Positions 8,565 through 18,578 of a stretch of 64,000 bases of DNA are shown here, piece after piece. The DNA is from Methylobacillus sp. MM3 (GTDB lineage Bacteria > Pseudomonadota > Gammaproteobacteria > Burkholderiales > Methylophilaceae). The position numbers and the translations under genes are program-made. The notes beneath the pieces are model-generated. The model was given only the letters and a program-made list of their open reading frames with translations, was not told where the DNA came from and ran no database searches. Location: the NCBI RefSeq assembly GCF_001645185.1, contig NZ_LXTQ01000030.1, positions 1 to 64,000 on the forward strand, in the 5' to 3' direction. Numbering within the stretch: the first letter of the stretch is position 1; the number at the start of each line of letters is the position of its first letter.

Positions 8565-9599
8565 ATGGACGAGAATAAGAGCAAGGCGCTGGCGGCGGCC
8601 CTGTCACAGATCGAAAAACAGTTCGGCAAAGGCTCGATCATGCGCATGGGCGACGGCAATATCGCGCCCGATCTGGAAGTTGTCTCGACCGGCTCGCTCG
8701 GCCTCGACCTGGCGCTCGGCGTTGGCGGCCTGCCGCGCGGCCGTATCGTTGAAATCTACGGCCCGGAATCCTCCGGCAAAACCACGCTGACCCTGCAAGT
8801 CATCGCCGAAATGCAAAAGCTCGGCGGCGTCGCGGCCTTTATCGATGCCGAACACGCGCTCGACCCGCAATACGCGCAAAAGCTGGGCGTCAACGTCGGC
8901 GACTTGCTGATTTCCCAACCCGACACCGGTGAACAGGCACTGGAAATCTGCGACATGCTGGTGCGCTCCGGCTCGGTGGACGTCGTCGTGGTCGACTCCG
9001 TCGCCGCGCTGACGCCCAAGGCCGAAATCGAAGGCGAAATGGGCGACTCGCACATGGGCCTGCAAGCTCGCCTGATGTCGCAAGCGTTGCGCAAGCTGAC
9101 CGCCAACATCAAGCGCGCCAACACGCTGGTGATCTTCATCAATCAGATCCGCATGAAGATCGGCGTGATGTTCGGCAACCCGGAAACTACCACTGGCGGC
9201 AATGCGCTCAAGTTCTATGCCTCGGTGCGCCTCGACATCCGCCGCACCGGCGCGATCAAGAAGGGCGACGAAGTCATCGGCTCCGAAACCCGCGTCAAAG
9301 TCGTCAAGAACAAAGTCGCACCGCCTTTCAAGCAAGCGGAATTCGACATTCTCTACGGCGAAGGCATCTCGCTCGAAGGCGAAATCATCGAGATGGGCGT
9401 CAACCTGAAACTGGTCGAGAAGTCAGGTGCCTGGTATAGCTACAAGGGCGAAAAAATCGGCCAGGGCAAGGATAATTCCCGCGAATATCTGAAAGAACAC
9501 CCGGAAGTCGCCAAGGAAATCGAAGCCAAGATTCGCGCGCACTCGAACACGGCCGTCGTCGCGCCGGTAGCGCTGGTGGATGAGGAAAGCGACGCCTAG
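8565..9599 (+). CDS. recA: Recombinase RecA
   Basis: RecA forms filaments on single-stranded DNA, drives homologous recombination and triggers LexA self-cleavage. The 344-residue protein carries Walker A GPESSGKT at residues 66-73, [19 protein letters not shown] covering Walker B, the L2 loop [17 protein letters not shown] and an acidic C-terminus. A purine-rich AGAGGA precedes the ATG. I could not find a canonical CTGT-N8-ACAG LexA site upstream, so SOS control is not shown here. recX overlaps its last 20 bases. Confidence 0.98.
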   Translation: MDENKSKALAAALSQIEKQFGKGSIMRMGDGNIAPDLEVVSTGSLGLDLALGVGGLPRGRIVEIYGPESSGKTTLTLQVIAEMQKLGGVAAFIDAEHALDPQYAQKLGVNVGDLLISQPDTGEQALEICDMLVRSGSVDVVVVDSVAALTPKAEIEGEMGDSHMGLQARLMSQALRKLTANIKRANTLVIFINQIRMKIGVMFGNPETTTGGNALKFYASVRLDIRRTGAIKKGDEVIGSETRVKVVKNKVAPPFKQAEFDILYGEGISLEGEIIEMGVNLKLVEKSGAWYSYKGEKIGQGKDNSREYLKEHPEVAKEIEAKIRAHSNTAVVAPVALVDEESDA

Positions 9600-10029
9600 C
9601 CTGCGCGAACGCGCGCTGGGTTATCTCACCCGGCGCGAGTATTCGCGTCAGGAGTTGCATCGCAAGCTGCTGCCCTACGCCGGAGAAGAAGACCTCGACG
9701 GCCTGCTGGACGAGTTCAGCAAGCGCGGCTGGATTTCCGATGCGCGCTATGTCGACCAGATGGTGCATGCGCGCAAGGGCAAATACGGCAGCCTGAAAGT
9801 GGCGCACGAATTGCGTGCGCAAGGCGTTGCCGAAGAACTGGTCGACAAGGCAGTAACAGAAGTACGCAAGGAAGAACTGGAAACCGCCCGCAATTTATGG
9901 CGCAAGAAGTTCGGCGCCCAGCCCGACAGCCGCGAGGAATGGGCAAAGCAGGCGAGATTCCTGCAAAGCCGGGGCTTCGGCATGGACACGATCAAGGCCG
10001 TGCTGCGCGGCGAACCGGATGACGAGTAA
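9580..10029 (+). CDS. recX: RecA regulatory protein RecX
   Basis: RecX binds RecA filaments and limits their growth. The 149-residue protein shows the three-helix repeat pattern of the family: [41 protein letters not shown] and [15 protein letters not shown], with a C-terminal [19 protein letters not shown]. The ATG at 9580 lies inside the end of recA (20-bp overlap), consistent with translational coupling that keeps RecX below RecA. A second copy of the REP-like hairpin follows at 10035 before alaS. Confidence 0.94.
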   Translation: MRKATPSLRERALGYLTRREYSRQELHRKLLPYAGEEDLDGLLDEFSKRGWISDARYVDQMVHARKGKYGSLKVAHELRAQGVAEELVDKAVTEVRKEELETARNLWRKKFGAQPDSREEWAKQARFLQSRGFGMDTIKAVLRGEPDDE

Positions 10030-10034
10030 GACTT

Positions 10035-10058
10035 TGCAGGCGATAACGCCTGCGCAAC
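10035..10058. repeat. REP-like hairpin, second copy
   Basis: GCAGGCG-ATAA-CGCCTGC (7-bp perfect stem) within TGCAGGCGATAACGCCTGCG. It matches the 4577-4600 unit at nearly every base outside the loop. It sits in the 42-base gap between recX and alaS. Confidence 0.65.
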
Positions 10059-10071
10059 ATTAAAGACACAG

Positions 10072-12696
10072 ATGAACAGCAAACAGATCCGACAGGCATT
10101 TCTCGACTTTTTCGCCTCCAAGGGCCATACCGTCGTGGCGTCCAGTTCGCTGGTGCCGGCGGGCGACCCCACCCTGCTTTTCACCAACGCGGGCATGAAC
10201 CAGTTCAAGGACGTCTTCCTCGGCTTCGACAAGCGCCCTTACACCCGCGCCGCATCCAGCCAGAAATGCGTACGCGCCGGCGGCAAGCATAACGACCTCG
10301 AAAACGTCGGTTACACCGCGCGCCACCACACATTCTTTGAAATGCTGGGCAACTTCAGCTTCGGCGACTACTTCAAGCGCGACGCGATCCATTACGCCTG
10401 GGAATTGCTCACCGTCGTATTCAAGATTCCCGCCGACAAACTCACCGTCACGGTCTACGCCGAGGACGACGAAGCCTACGATATCTGGGCGAACGAGATC
10501 GGCGTACCGAAAGAGCGCATCATCCGCATCGGCGACAACAAGGGCGCGCGCTACGCCTCCGACAACTTCTGGATGATGGGCGACACCGGCCCCTGTGGCC
10601 CCTGCACCGAAATCTTCTACGATCACGGCGCGCACATCCCCGGCGGGCCTCCCGGCAGCCCGGATGAAGACGGCGACCGCTTCATCGAGATCTGGAACAA
10701 CGTGTTCATGCAGTTCAACCGCGACGAAGCCGGCGTGATGCATCCGCTGCCCAAGCCCTCGGTCGATACCGGCATGGGCCTGGAGCGTATTGCCGCCGTG
10801 CTGCAGGGCGTACACGCCAACTACGAGATCGACCTGTTCCAGAGCCTGATCAAGGCCGCCGCGCGCGAAACCAATACCGCCGACCTCGACAGCCCATCGC
10901 TGAAAGTGCTGGCCGACCATATCCGCGCCTGCTCCTTCCTCATTGCCGACGGCGTGATCCCCGGCAACGAAGGCCGCGGCTACGTGCTGCGCCGCATCAT
11001 CCGCCGCGCGATCCGCCACGGCTACAAGCTGGGCGCGCGCGCCGCGTTCTTCCACAAGATGGTGCCGGACCTGGTAGCCGAGATGGGCGAAGCCTATCCC
11101 GAGCTCAAGGCCGGCGAAAAACGCGTCATGGATATGCTGCGTCAGGAAGAGGAACGCTTCTTCGAGACCATCGAAAACGGCATGGCGATCCTGGAAGCCG
11201 AACTGGCTGCAATGGGCACCACCGGCAGTACCGTATTCAACGGCGAAACCGCATTCAAGCTGCATGACACCTATGGCTTCCCGCTGGACCTCACCGCCGA
11301 TATCTGCCGCGAGCGGAATGTCACGGTCGATTCCGCCGCATTCGACGCCGCGATGGCACGGCAGAAGGAACAGGCCCGCGCTGCCGGCAAGTTCAAGATG
11401 GCGGCCAACCTGGAATACAGCGGCCTGCCGACCACCTTCCACGGCTACGAAAAACTGGAAGCCGCCGCCAGCGTACTGGCGCTGTACAAGGACGGCATCG
11501 CCGTCGACGGACTGGACGAGGGCGACCTCGGCGTGGTGGTGCTCGATCACACGCCGTTCTATGCCGAATCCGGCGGCCAGGTCGGCGACCGCGGCGAGCT
11601 GCGCGGCGATAACGGCATTTTTGCGGTGGAAGACACCCAAAAAGTCCAGGCCACCGTGTTCGGCCATCATGGCGTGCTGAAGACCGGCAAATTGGCCGTC
11701 GGCAACCCGGTCAGCGCCCGCGTCGATACGCAGGCGCGCGCCGCGACTATGCGCAACCACTCCGCCACCCACCTGATGCACAAGGCGCTGCGCGAAGTGC
11801 TGGGCGAACACGTGCAGCAAAAGGGCTCGCTGGTCGATGCCGACAAGACCCGTTTCGACTTCGTCCACAACGCGCCGATGACCGACGAGGAAATCCGCCA
11901 GGTCGAACAGATCGTCAACGCCGAAATCCTTGCCAACGTCGAAACGCAGGCGCGCGTGATGGATATCGAATCGGCGCAGAAAACCGGCGCGATGATGCTG
12001 TTCGGCGAAAAATACGGCGATGAAGTGCGCGTGCTGGATATTGGCTCTTCACGCGAGTTGTGCGGTGGTACGCATGTCTCGCGTACCGGCGATATTGGCC
12101 TGTTCATGATCATTTCCGAATCCGGCGTTGCCGCAGGCGTGCGTCGCGTGGAAGCCACTACCGGCGAAGGCGCGCTGAAACTGGTACAGGCGCAGCAAAT
12201 GCTGCTGGCCCAGGCCGCCAGCGAATTCAAGGCGCCGGTGCACGAGCTTCCGGCCAAGATTGCGCAGGTAATGGACAACGTCAAGGCACTCGAAAAAGAA
12301 CTGGCGCGGCTTAAATCGAAACTGGCCGCCAGCCAGGGCGACGACCTCGCCGGCCAGGCAATGGATATTGCAGGCATCAAGGTACTGGCCGCGATGCTGG
12401 ATGGCGCAGATGCCACTGCATTGCGCGAGACCATGGACAAGCTGAAAGACAAGCTGAAATCCGCCGCCATCGTGCTGGCCTCCGTCAGCGACGGCAAGGT
12501 CAGCCTGGCCGCCGGCGTCACCGCCGATCAAACCGGCAAGATCAAGGCCGGCGAACTGGTTAACTTCGTCGCCCAGCAGGTAGGTGGCAAAGGCGGCGGC
12601 AAGCCGGATATGGCAATGGCAGGCGGCACCGATGCAAGTAAATTACCGCAGGCACTGGCCAGTGTTTCTGGCTGGGTCGGCGAAAAACTGAATTAA
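10072..12696 (+). CDS. alaS: Alanyl-tRNA synthetase
   Basis: AlaRS charges tRNA-Ala and edits misacylated seryl- and glycyl-tRNA. The 874-residue length is standard. The class II core is at the N-terminus ([52 protein letters not shown]). The editing-domain metal ligands appear as [11 protein letters not shown] and [13 protein letters not shown]. The C-terminal coiled coil and the glycine-rich [15 protein letters not shown] complete the C-Ala domain. It follows recA-recX as in many proteobacteria. A long antisense open frame (10060-11868) is only a by-product of its codon use. Confidence 0.98.
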   Translation: MNSKQIRQAFLDFFASKGHTVVASSSLVPAGDPTLLFTNAGMNQFKDVFLGFDKRPYTRAASSQKCVRAGGKHNDLENVGYTARHHTFFEMLGNFSFGDYFKRDAIHYAWELLTVVFKIPADKLTVTVYAEDDEAYDIWANEIGVPKERIIRIGDNKGARYASDNFWMMGDTGPCGPCTEIFYDHGAHIPGGPPGSPDEDGDRFIEIWNNVFMQFNRDEAGVMHPLPKPSVDTGMGLERIAAVLQGVHANYEIDLFQSLIKAAARETNTADLDSPSLKVLADHIRACSFLIADGVIPGNEGRGYVLRRIIRRAIRHGYKLGARAAFFHKMVPDLVAEMGEAYPELKAGEKRVMDMLRQEEERFFETIENGMAILEAELAAMGTTGSTVFNGETAFKLHDTYGFPLDLTADICRERNVTVDSAAFDAAMARQKEQARAAGKFKMAANLEYSGLPTTFHGYEKLEAAASVLALYKDGIAVDGLDEGDLGVVVLDHTPFYAESGGQVGDRGELRGDNGIFAVEDTQKVQATVFGHHGVLKTGKLAVGNPVSARVDTQARAATMRNHSATHLMHKALREVLGEHVQQKGSLVDADKTRFDFVHNAPMTDEEIRQVEQIVNAEILANVETQARVMDIESAQKTGAMMLFGEKYGDEVRVLDIGSSRELCGGTHVSRTGDIGLFMIISESGVAAGVRRVEATTGEGALKLVQAQQMLLAQAASEFKAPVHELPAKIAQVMDNVKALEKELARLKSKLAASQGDDLAGQAMDIAGIKVLAAMLDGADATALRETMDKLKDKLKSAAIVLASVSDGKVSLAAGVTADQTGKIKAGELVNFVAQQVGGKGGGKPDMAMAGGTDASKLPQALASVSGWVGEKLN

Positions 12697-12786
12697 CCAC
12701 GGAGAACACAGAGGCCACGGAAGAAGCACCCTTGTTCGAATCTGGATGGATGATTTTTTCTCCGTGTCCTCCGTGCGCTCTGTGGT
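12697..12786. repeat. Long inverted repeat after alaS
   Basis: CCACGGAGAACACAGAGGCC and on (12697-12724) is the imperfect reverse complement of TTTTCTCCGTGTCCTCCGTG and on to CTCTGTGGT (12756-12786), giving a stem of about 28-30 bp with a handful of mismatches around a 31-base loop. This ACCACAGAG/CACGGAG type of repeat looks like a dispersed intergenic element rather than a simple terminator, although it may fold in the alaS transcript. Confidence 0.65.
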
Positions 12787-12810
12787 GAAAGATTTTTTGA
12801 AGGAATTTGC

Positions 12811-14040
12811 ATGGCATTAATCGTACAGAAATACGGCGGCACTTCCGTCGCCAATCCGGAACGCATCCGCAACGTGGCGAGCCGCGTCGCACGCTACAAG
12901 GCGCTCGGCCACCAGGTCGTGGTGGTGGTCTCGGCGATGTCGGGCGAAACCAACCGGCTGATCGGTCTCGCCAAAGAGATCATGCCGGATCCCGATCCGC
13001 GCGAACTGGACGCGATGGTTGCGACCGGCGAGCAGGTGACGATCGCGCTGACCGCGATGGCGCTGATGGACATGGGCATCAAGGCCAAGAGCTATACCGG
13101 CGCCCAAGTGCGCATCCTGACCGACGATGCGTTCAACAAGGCGCGCATCCTGAACATTGACGAAGACAAGATTCGCAACGACCTCAACACCGGCCATGTG
13201 GTCGTGGTCGCCGGTTTCCAGGGCGTGGATGAGCAAGGCAATATCACCACACTGGGCCGCGGCGGTTCGGACACCACCGGCGTTGCGCTGGCGGCGGCAT
13301 TGAAGGCCGACGAATGCCAGATCTACACCGACGTGGACGGCGTTTACACTACCGACCCGCGCATCGTGCCCGAGGCGCGCCGCCTGAAATCCATCACCTT
13401 CGAGGAAATGCTGGAAATGGCCAGCCTCGGCTCCAAGGTGCTGCAGATCCGCTCAGTCGAGTTCGCCGGCAAATACAAGGTCAAACTGCGCGTGCTTTCC
13501 AGCTTCGAGGAAGAAGGCGAAGGCACGCTGATTACATTCGAGGAAGAAGACAACATGGAACAACCCATCATCTCCGGCATCGCCTTCAACCGCGACGAGG
13601 CCAAGATCACCGTGCTCGGCGTGCCCGATCGCCCCGGCATCGCCTACCAGATCCTGGGACCGATTGCCGACGCCAACATCGACGTGGACATGATTATCCA
13701 GAACGTCGGCGCCGACAGCACCACCGACTTCACCTTCACCGTGCACAAGAACGAGCTCAACAAGGCGCTCGCCATCCTGCGCGATAAAGTCCAGGGGCAT
13801 ATCGGCGCACGCGAGATCACCGGCGACGACAAGATCGCCAAGGTATCGGTGGTCGGCGTCGGCATGCGCTCGCACGTTGGCATCGCCAGCGAGATGTTCC
13901 GCACGCTAGCTGAAGAAGGCATCAATATCCAGATGATCTCGACCTCCGAGATCAAGATTTCCGTCGTGATCGACGAAAAATACCTGGAATTGGCCGTGCG
14001 CGTTCTGCACAAGGCTTACGAGCTGGAAAACGCCGCATAA
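12811..14040 (+). CDS. lysC: Aspartate kinase
   Basis: Aspartokinase makes aspartyl phosphate, the first step to lysine, threonine, methionine and diaminopimelate. The 409-residue protein has the N-terminal kinase domain ([64 protein letters not shown]) and two C-terminal ACT domains ([19 protein letters not shown] and [19 protein letters not shown]) that bind allosteric amino acids. The length fits the lysine/threonine-inhibited monofunctional type. AAGGAA lies 5 bases before the ATG. tRNA-Ser follows. Confidence 0.97.
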   Translation: MALIVQKYGGTSVANPERIRNVASRVARYKALGHQVVVVVSAMSGETNRLIGLAKEIMPDPDPRELDAMVATGEQVTIALTAMALMDMGIKAKSYTGAQVRILTDDAFNKARILNIDEDKIRNDLNTGHVVVVAGFQGVDEQGNITTLGRGGSDTTGVALAAALKADECQIYTDVDGVYTTDPRIVPEARRLKSITFEEMLEMASLGSKVLQIRSVEFAGKYKVKLRVLSSFEEEGEGTLITFEEEDNMEQPIISGIAFNRDEAKITVLGVPDRPGIAYQILGPIADANIDVDMIIQNVGADSTTDFTFTVHKNELNKALAILRDKVQGHIGAREITGDDKIAKVSVVGVGMRSHVGIASEMFRTLAEEGINIQMISTSEIKISVVIDEKYLELAVRVLHKAYELENAA

Positions 14041-14055
14041 AATCGCAATCCGCGT

Positions 14056-14084
14056 TTGATTTTGGGGCGGAAGAAGGGTATTCT
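14056..14084 (+). promoter_or_regulatory. Predicted promoter of tRNA-Ser
   Basis: TTGATT (14056-14061) and TATTCT (14079-14084) are spaced by exactly 17 bases, and the -10 ends 13 bases before the tRNA. The GC-rich stretch between the -10 and the gene is typical of stringently controlled stable-RNA promoters. Confidence 0.65.
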
Positions 14085-14097
14085 TACGCCCGTTCGC

Positions 14098-14191
14098 GGA
14101 GAGATGGCCGAGTGGTCGAAGGCACTTCCCTGCTAAGGAAGCATACGGGCTTAAATCTGTATCGAGGGTTCGAATCCCTCTCTCTCCGCCA
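14098..14191 (+). tRNA. tRNA-Ser (GCU)
   Basis: The 94-base cloverleaf has an acceptor stem GGAGAGA/TCTCTCC, discriminator G and an encoded CCA (14189-14191). The anticodon stem and loop CTTCC-CTGCTAA-GGAAG gives GCU, which reads AGC/AGU serine codons. A long variable arm typical of class II tRNAs follows, then the T-arm GAGGGTTCGAATCCCTC. Confidence 0.97.
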
Positions 14192-14202
14192 CCTGTTTCA
14201 GC

Positions 14203-14229
14203 AAAAGCGCCTTTTTGAGGCGCTTTTTT
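14203..14229 (+). terminator. Rho-independent terminator of tRNA-Ser
   Basis: AAAAGCGCC (14203-14211) pairs with GGCGCTTTT (14219-14227), ending in a T6 run, 12 bases after the tRNA. Confidence 0.9.
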
Positions 14230-14238
14230 GTTGTCCGC

Positions 14239-14259
14239 AAAAAACCCGCCGAAGCGGGT
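14239..14259 (-). terminator. Rho-independent terminator of the psiF-like gene
   Basis: Read on the minus strand the sequence is ACCCGC-TTCG-GCGGGT followed by T5: a 6-bp GC stem with a UUCG tetraloop. It lies 31 bases past the stop of the psiF-like gene, back to back with the tRNA terminator. Confidence 0.88.
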
Positions 14260-14290
14260 GATCGAATTTATATCACTAAGCTTTGATGAC

Positions 14291-14653
14291 CTACTTCGTC
14301 GAGTCGGTCACACATTTCTTGGTAAAGCTGTTCTTGGCAGCACCGGAAAGCTTCTTCTCCGCCGCTTTCGATTCGCAAGCCATTTGCGCATTGGAAACCA
14401 TCGTGTCGTTTACGCATTTCCTGGTGAAACTGGTTTTGGCCGCACCCGAAAGCTTCTTTTCCGCAGCTTTGCCATCGCAGACCTTCATCGCCTCGTTCGT
14501 TTTTGCGTCCCGCTCGCACTTCTGCATGAAACTGTTCTTGGCCGCGCCGGCCAGTTTCTTTTCAGCCGCCCTGGCTTCGCAAGCGCCATCCGCCGCAAAA
14601 GCCGTCTGGCTGAACAGCAAGGCCGCCATCAAGGCAAATATCGTTTTCATCAT
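14291..14653 (-). CDS. psiF: PsiF-type repeat protein, exported
   Basis: The 120-residue product has a signal peptide (MMKTIFALMAALLFSQTAFA) and three copies of a unit of about 30 residues that start with a Cys, contain AAEKKLxGAAKxSF and end with KC. This is the PsiF repeat, named after an E. coli phosphate-starvation-inducible periplasmic protein of unknown function that has two copies. Each unit carries a pair of Cys residues that could form a disulfide. AGGAGG precedes tandem ATG codons at 14653 and 14650; either may be the start. No Pho box is evident. Function is unknown. Confidence 0.82.
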   Translation of the reverse strand: MMKTIFALMAALLFSQTAFAADGACEARAAEKKLAGAAKNSFMQKCERDAKTNEAMKVCDGKAAEKKLSGAAKTSFTRKCVNDTMVSNAQMACESKAAEKKLSGAAKNSFTKKCVTDSTK

Positions 14654-14721
14654 CGTTCCTCCTTTTCTTCTGTTCAGGGAAAACTACACCGGGACTATAT
14701 ACCGAAGAGCTTACACAGGCA

Positions 14722-15948
14722 TTACGGAATGATACCTGCGCGCAAAACCGTGTCCAGGCGTTGCTTCAACTCCCGTGCTGCCAGCGCATAGCCGCCGTCG
14801 CTGCCATCCACGAAATGGAGGTGATTGCCGGTGTAGGACTGCACGATGCAGGTCACCAGCGCTTCGCGCGATTTTTGCATCCCGTACACCAGCCGCCGTT
14901 CGCGGTACTCCTCTTCAAGAAACGCCTGCAATCTGGCTGCCTGGCTTTCGCTGCCGTCCATGATCATGCGTAGCATGCCGTCAAATTTCCGGAAGTCAGA
15001 ATTCTGCACAAGCTCGTCGCGGTAATGGCTCCATTTGACCGACTCGGTATCAATGTTGCGCGCAAAGAATATGCGGCCAGCAAGGTTTTGCAGCAGCATG
15101 CGCATCAGATAAGCGAGGCGTTTTCGCCAGCCAGCGCCTGCCGAACGAACGCGCCACTCGTGCGTCAGCAAGCGGGGGTTGAACGTGAGCCGCATGCGAT
15201 CGCTGCGCAGGGGATGGTAATGCGCCACATCGCCATAAATTTTCTGGATCTCCTGCAGCAGACGCTGGTAAGTCGCGAGATTAGCATCGGCATCCGGCGA
15301 AATCGCCGCCACCAGCAGTGAAAGCTTGTGATCGTAAAAACTGGGCACGCCCTGCCAGCGGCATTCGAATCCTTCGAAACTGGCCTTGGCAGGCCCTTCA
15401 TTCTCGACCACTTTCAACGCGCCCGGCATACCGTACTGCTTGACGCGCCCTTCCGCCTCCTCCCACCCGCGGCCGGATAAAGCGGGCTGCGTCACATGCG
15501 GCGACAACCGGACTTTTGCCATCCTCACCCAGTATCCTTGCTGCGTCAGTTCGCTCACCTGCACCAAGCCCACGCGCAAATCCAGGCCGAAACTTGTACG
15601 CGCAAGCCGCTGGGCGCCGCGCAACGCGCAAATCACCCGCTCGCGCAGCATTTCCGGAATCGCGAAAGTGGCGCCGTCGCCGCCAAATATAAATGGCAGA
15701 TCGATACCGCGATCGACATTCGTCACCGCCGCGATGCAGGCAACCCCCACGGTATTGACCTTCTTGTAGGCTCCGGATTCGATGGCTTGCGTCGACTCGG
15801 CGACATCGGCAATCGCAATCCACCAATCGCCTGGAAGAGCGACATGCAGACGCCCTTCCGTGGCTTCGGCAAAAGAAGCGAGCGACGCAAGATCGTGATA
15901 GAAATTAACCGACGCGTGGCCGGACGGCGAAGAGCCGGCCAACGGCAT
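14722..15948 (-). CDS. DUF3095 family protein
   Basis: The 408-residue protein matches the DUF3095 family. Its N-terminal segment contains WIAIADVAESTQAIESGAYKKVNTVG and later PFIFGGDGATFAIPE. This spacing of an aspartate, then a GGDGA turn, recalls the class III adenylate/guanylate cyclase fold, and a nucleotide-cyclase-like N-terminal domain is plausible, but catalytic activity is inference. The C-terminal half is helical and has no recognised motif. Its start abuts the arfB stop, so it is probably co-transcribed with the arfB-dinG-recN-nadK series. Confidence 0.7.
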   Translation of the reverse strand: MPLAGSSPSGHASVNFYHDLASLASFAEATEGRLHVALPGDWWIAIADVAESTQAIESGAYKKVNTVGVACIAAVTNVDRGIDLPFIFGGDGATFAIPEMLRERVICALRGAQRLARTSFGLDLRVGLVQVSELTQQGYWVRMAKVRLSPHVTQPALSGRGWEEAEGRVKQYGMPGALKVVENEGPAKASFEGFECRWQGVPSFYDHKLSLLVAAISPDADANLATYQRLLQEIQKIYGDVAHYHPLRSDRMRLTFNPRLLTHEWRVRSAGAGWRKRLAYLMRMLLQNLAGRIFFARNIDTESVKWSHYRDELVQNSDFRKFDGMLRMIMDGSESQAARLQAFLEEEYRERRLVYGMQKSREALVTCIVQSYTGNHLHFVDGSDGGYALAARELKQRLDTVLRAGIIP

Positions 15949-16356
15949 TTATGATTCCTCCACCTTGCCGCGCAACGCCTTGATACGCCCACGCTGAACT
16001 TTTCCCTCGACCCGTTTGCGCTGCGAACTGCGCGTGGGCCGCGTGGCCCGGCGCTGGGCAGGCACTATAGCTGCCTTGTGCACCAACGCATGCAAACGCG
16101 CGATTGCATCCTCGCGGTTCAGTTCCTGGCTACGATAGCGCTGCGCCTTGATGATCACCTCTCCATCCGCAGTGATGCGGTGATCGCGCATGACAAGCAA
16201 ACGCTCTTTTACTGCATCGGGTAGAGACGAAGCACGAATATCGAAACGCAAATGGATTGCACTGGAGACTTTGTTGACGTTCTGCCCACCCGCACCTTGC
16301 GCGCGGATGGCGGTGATTTCGATTTCGTTATCGGGAATCAGGTAGTCGGATGACAT
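15949..16356 (-). CDS. arfB: Alternative ribosome-rescue factor ArfB (YaeJ)
   Basis: ArfB releases peptides from ribosomes stalled without a stop codon by hydrolysing the peptidyl-tRNA. The 135-residue form has the GGQ catalytic loop at residues 23-25 ([13 protein letters not shown]) and a basic tail, rich in Arg and Lys ([17 protein letters not shown]), that inserts into the mRNA channel. The start at 16356 gives the usual length; an in-frame ATG at 16365 and a longer frame to 16410 exist, without clear ribosome sites. Release factors RF1/RF2 are much longer and have a codon-recognition domain, which is absent here. Confidence 0.9.
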   Translation of the reverse strand: MSSDYLIPDNEIEITAIRAQGAGGQNVNKVSSAIHLRFDIRASSLPDAVKERLLVMRDHRITADGEVIIKAQRYRSQELNREDAIARLHALVHKAAIVPAQRRATRPTRSSQRKRVEGKVQRGRIKALRGKVEES

Positions 16357-16381
16357 AGCGTGCATCTTGCCATGGCCAGCT

Positions 16382-18343
16382 TCACTCTGCCGAGTTCTGC
16401 CCTTCGGCAAGTTCGGCGCAATCAGTAGCGAAAAACATCTCTACATCCGCCACATCCCGCGTCCGCCTCATCGGCGGCAAGCTCTGCCAGATTCTCCGTC
16501 CATAATGCTTTTCCACTATCCGTGGATCGCAAATCATCAGCACCCCGCGATCCGTCTCGTCGCGGATCAGCCGTCCAGCGCCCTGTTTGAGGGTAATCAC
16601 CGAATACGGCAATTGATATTCCATGAAGGCGTTCTTGCCCTCGGCATTCATCTTGTCGATGCGCGCCGCCAAGACCGGATCGTCCGGCGGCGCGAAAGGA
16701 AGCTTGTCGATCACGACCAGCGATAAAGCCTCGCCGCGCACGTCCACGCCTTCCCAGAAACTCTGCGAGCCCACCAGCACGGCATTGCCCAGCTTGCGGA
16801 AGCGATCCAGCAATTCGGTGCGCGAGGTGTCGCCCTGCATCAGCAGAGGATAATCGAGGCCATCGCGCTCGAAAGCATCCTTGAGCAGCGCGCAGATCTC
16901 GCGCATTGCCCGCAGGCTGGTGCACAGCACAAATGCACGTCCGCGGCTGGCCTTGATTGCGGGCAATGCCGTCGCGGCAACCGATGCGATATAGCCCGGG
17001 CTGTTAGGCGCGGGCATGCCCTGCGGCACATACAGCACCGATTGCGCCGGGTAATCGAAGGGGCTGTCCCAGCGTGCGGTAATCGCCTCCGGCAAACCCA
17101 TCTGGCCGAGGTAATGGCCGAAATCGCTTTTGACGGCGAGCGTTGCGGAAGTGAATATCCAGGCACGCGGGTGCCCCTCCATCTGTTTGCCGAAGATTTC
17201 GGCGATGGAAAGCGGCGTCGCATGCAACTGGACCGACTGGGTAAATACTTCTACCCAGCGCACGAGATTGGGGTCGGTTCCCGCACGCCAGCTTTTCACC
17301 TGGGCTTCTAGCGCCAGCGCGCGCTGCCAGCAGTTTTCCAGCGCCGGGTCGCGTTCCGCCTGGGTTTCCAGCACGGCGGCCAGCGCCTTGAGTTTTTCCG
17401 CCATGAGGTCAAACGCATCATTGAAACCGTTGCGCTCCAGCGCTTTCTGCACCGGCATGCGCACACCATCCAGGCCGAACACCAGGCGGAAATCGCGCAC
17501 GGCTTTTTCCAGCGCGGCAGTCGCCTCCGGCAACGCGACGCAATCCTTGGCAGTCGTCAGATATTCGGCGTGGGCATCGCGCGCCAAGTCCATGAGTTGC
17601 GTGGTCGAAACATCTTCGCCGAAGAACAGCCCGGCGGTTTCCGGCAGTTGGTGGGCTTCGTCGAAGATCACCGTATTGGCGGCTGGGAGCAGCTCGGAAA
17701 CGCCTTCGTCGCGCAGCATTACATCGGCAAAAAACAGGTGATGATTGACCACCACCACATCTGCAGCGAGCGCTCGCTTACGCGCTTCCATGACGAAGCA
17801 TTCCTTGTAAAAGGCGCATTCCTGCCCAATACAGTTGTCGCGCGTGGAGGTCACCGCCGGCCAGATGGTCGCCGTCTCGGGCACTGCCGAAAGCTCGCTT
17901 TTATCGCCCGTGGCGCTGCGCTCGGCAAAGCTGCGGATAAGGTGAATATACTGCGCATCGTCGCGGTTGAGGAAACGCCCTTCGTTGGCGGCACGCTCCA
18001 GATGAAAGTGACAGACGTAATTGGCCCGGCCCTTCAGCATCGCCACCGTGACCGGGACTTTCAGCGCATCGCGCACCGCCGGCAAGTCGCGGTTGAACAA
18101 TTGGTCCTGCAAGGTCTTGGTGCCGGTGGAAATGATGACCTTGCCGCCGGACAGCAAGGCGGGAACGAGGTAAGCGAAAGTTTTTCCCGTGCCGGTGCCG
18201 GCCTCGGCCACCAGGACGCTGCACTTGTCGATGGCATCGGCGATGGCCTGTGCCATCTCCACCTGCTGCACGCGCCTGCGGTAACCGGGAATGGTCTCGG
18301 CCAATGCGCCTTCAGCGGAAAAAATATGAGTAAGGTCGGACAA
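16382..18343 (-). CDS. DinG/YoaA-family iron-sulfur helicase
   Basis: The 653-residue superfamily 2 (XPD-like) helicase has Walker A as [10 protein letters not shown] near residue 46, [11 protein letters not shown], a DEAH box ([11 protein letters not shown]) and the C-terminal motif VI as [16 protein letters not shown]. Four cysteines between motifs I and II ([18 protein letters not shown]) should bind a [4Fe-4S] cluster. It unwinds 5'-3' and helps resolve damaged forks or R-loops. The sequence is closer in layout to YoaA than to E. coli DinG, but I cannot separate the two by eye. It is 44 bp downstream of the DUF1289 gene. Confidence 0.92.
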   Translation of the reverse strand: MSDLTHIFSAEGALAETIPGYRRRVQQVEMAQAIADAIDKCSVLVAEAGTGTGKTFAYLVPALLSGGKVIISTGTKTLQDQLFNRDLPAVRDALKVPVTVAMLKGRANYVCHFHLERAANEGRFLNRDDAQYIHLIRSFAERSATGDKSELSAVPETATIWPAVTSTRDNCIGQECAFYKECFVMEARKRALAADVVVVNHHLFFADVMLRDEGVSELLPAANTVIFDEAHQLPETAGLFFGEDVSTTQLMDLARDAHAEYLTTAKDCVALPEATAALEKAVRDFRLVFGLDGVRMPVQKALERNGFNDAFDLMAEKLKALAAVLETQAERDPALENCWQRALALEAQVKSWRAGTDPNLVRWVEVFTQSVQLHATPLSIAEIFGKQMEGHPRAWIFTSATLAVKSDFGHYLGQMGLPEAITARWDSPFDYPAQSVLYVPQGMPAPNSPGYIASVAATALPAIKASRGRAFVLCTSLRAMREICALLKDAFERDGLDYPLLMQGDTSRTELLDRFRKLGNAVLVGSQSFWEGVDVRGEALSLVVIDKLPFAPPDDPVLAARIDKMNAEGKNAFMEYQLPYSVITLKQGAGRLIRDETDRGVLMICDPRIVEKHYGRRIWQSLPPMRRTRDVADVEMFFATDCAELAEGQNSAE

Positions 18344-18387
18344 GGAGAAATTGGGAAAACGGTAAGTAATGGTCGCTAAACAGGAGT

Positions 18388-18576
18388 TCAGTCGAAACTG
18401 ACACTCTCCGCCAAGCGTCGTTCAAGTACCTGCAGCAACTGCCGCTTTTGCTCGTCCGGCATCTTGGACCAAGCGGCAATTTCGTCGCGCGTGCGCAGGC
18501 AGCCCGAGCACACTCCGGCCTCGCTATCCATGCGGCAGACCCCGATGCACGGAGATGACAGACCAGGATCAGACAT
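18388..18576 (-). CDS. DUF1289 small cysteine protein
   Basis: The 62-residue product has the DUF1289 signature: SPCIGVCRMDSEAGVCSGCLRTRDEIAAWSKM, with four cysteines arranged as CxxxC and CxxC that could bind a metal ion. A helical tail follows. The family is widespread in proteobacteria and has no settled function. It is 2 bp downstream of recN and upstream of the dinG-like gene, so it shares their transcript. Confidence 0.85.
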   Translation of the reverse strand: MSDPGLSSPCIGVCRMDSEAGVCSGCLRTRDEIAAWSKMPDEQKRQLLQVLERRLAESVSFD

Positions 18577-18578
18577 TT

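Noticed and set aside
10060..11868. A 602-codon open frame antisense to alaS
   Set aside because: alaS is certain on the other strand; the frame only mirrors its GC-rich codons, and its product has no recognisable motifs.
14098..14191. tRNA-Ser as an integration site
   Set aside because: No integrase, direct repeat of the tRNA 3' end or mobile gene is nearby.
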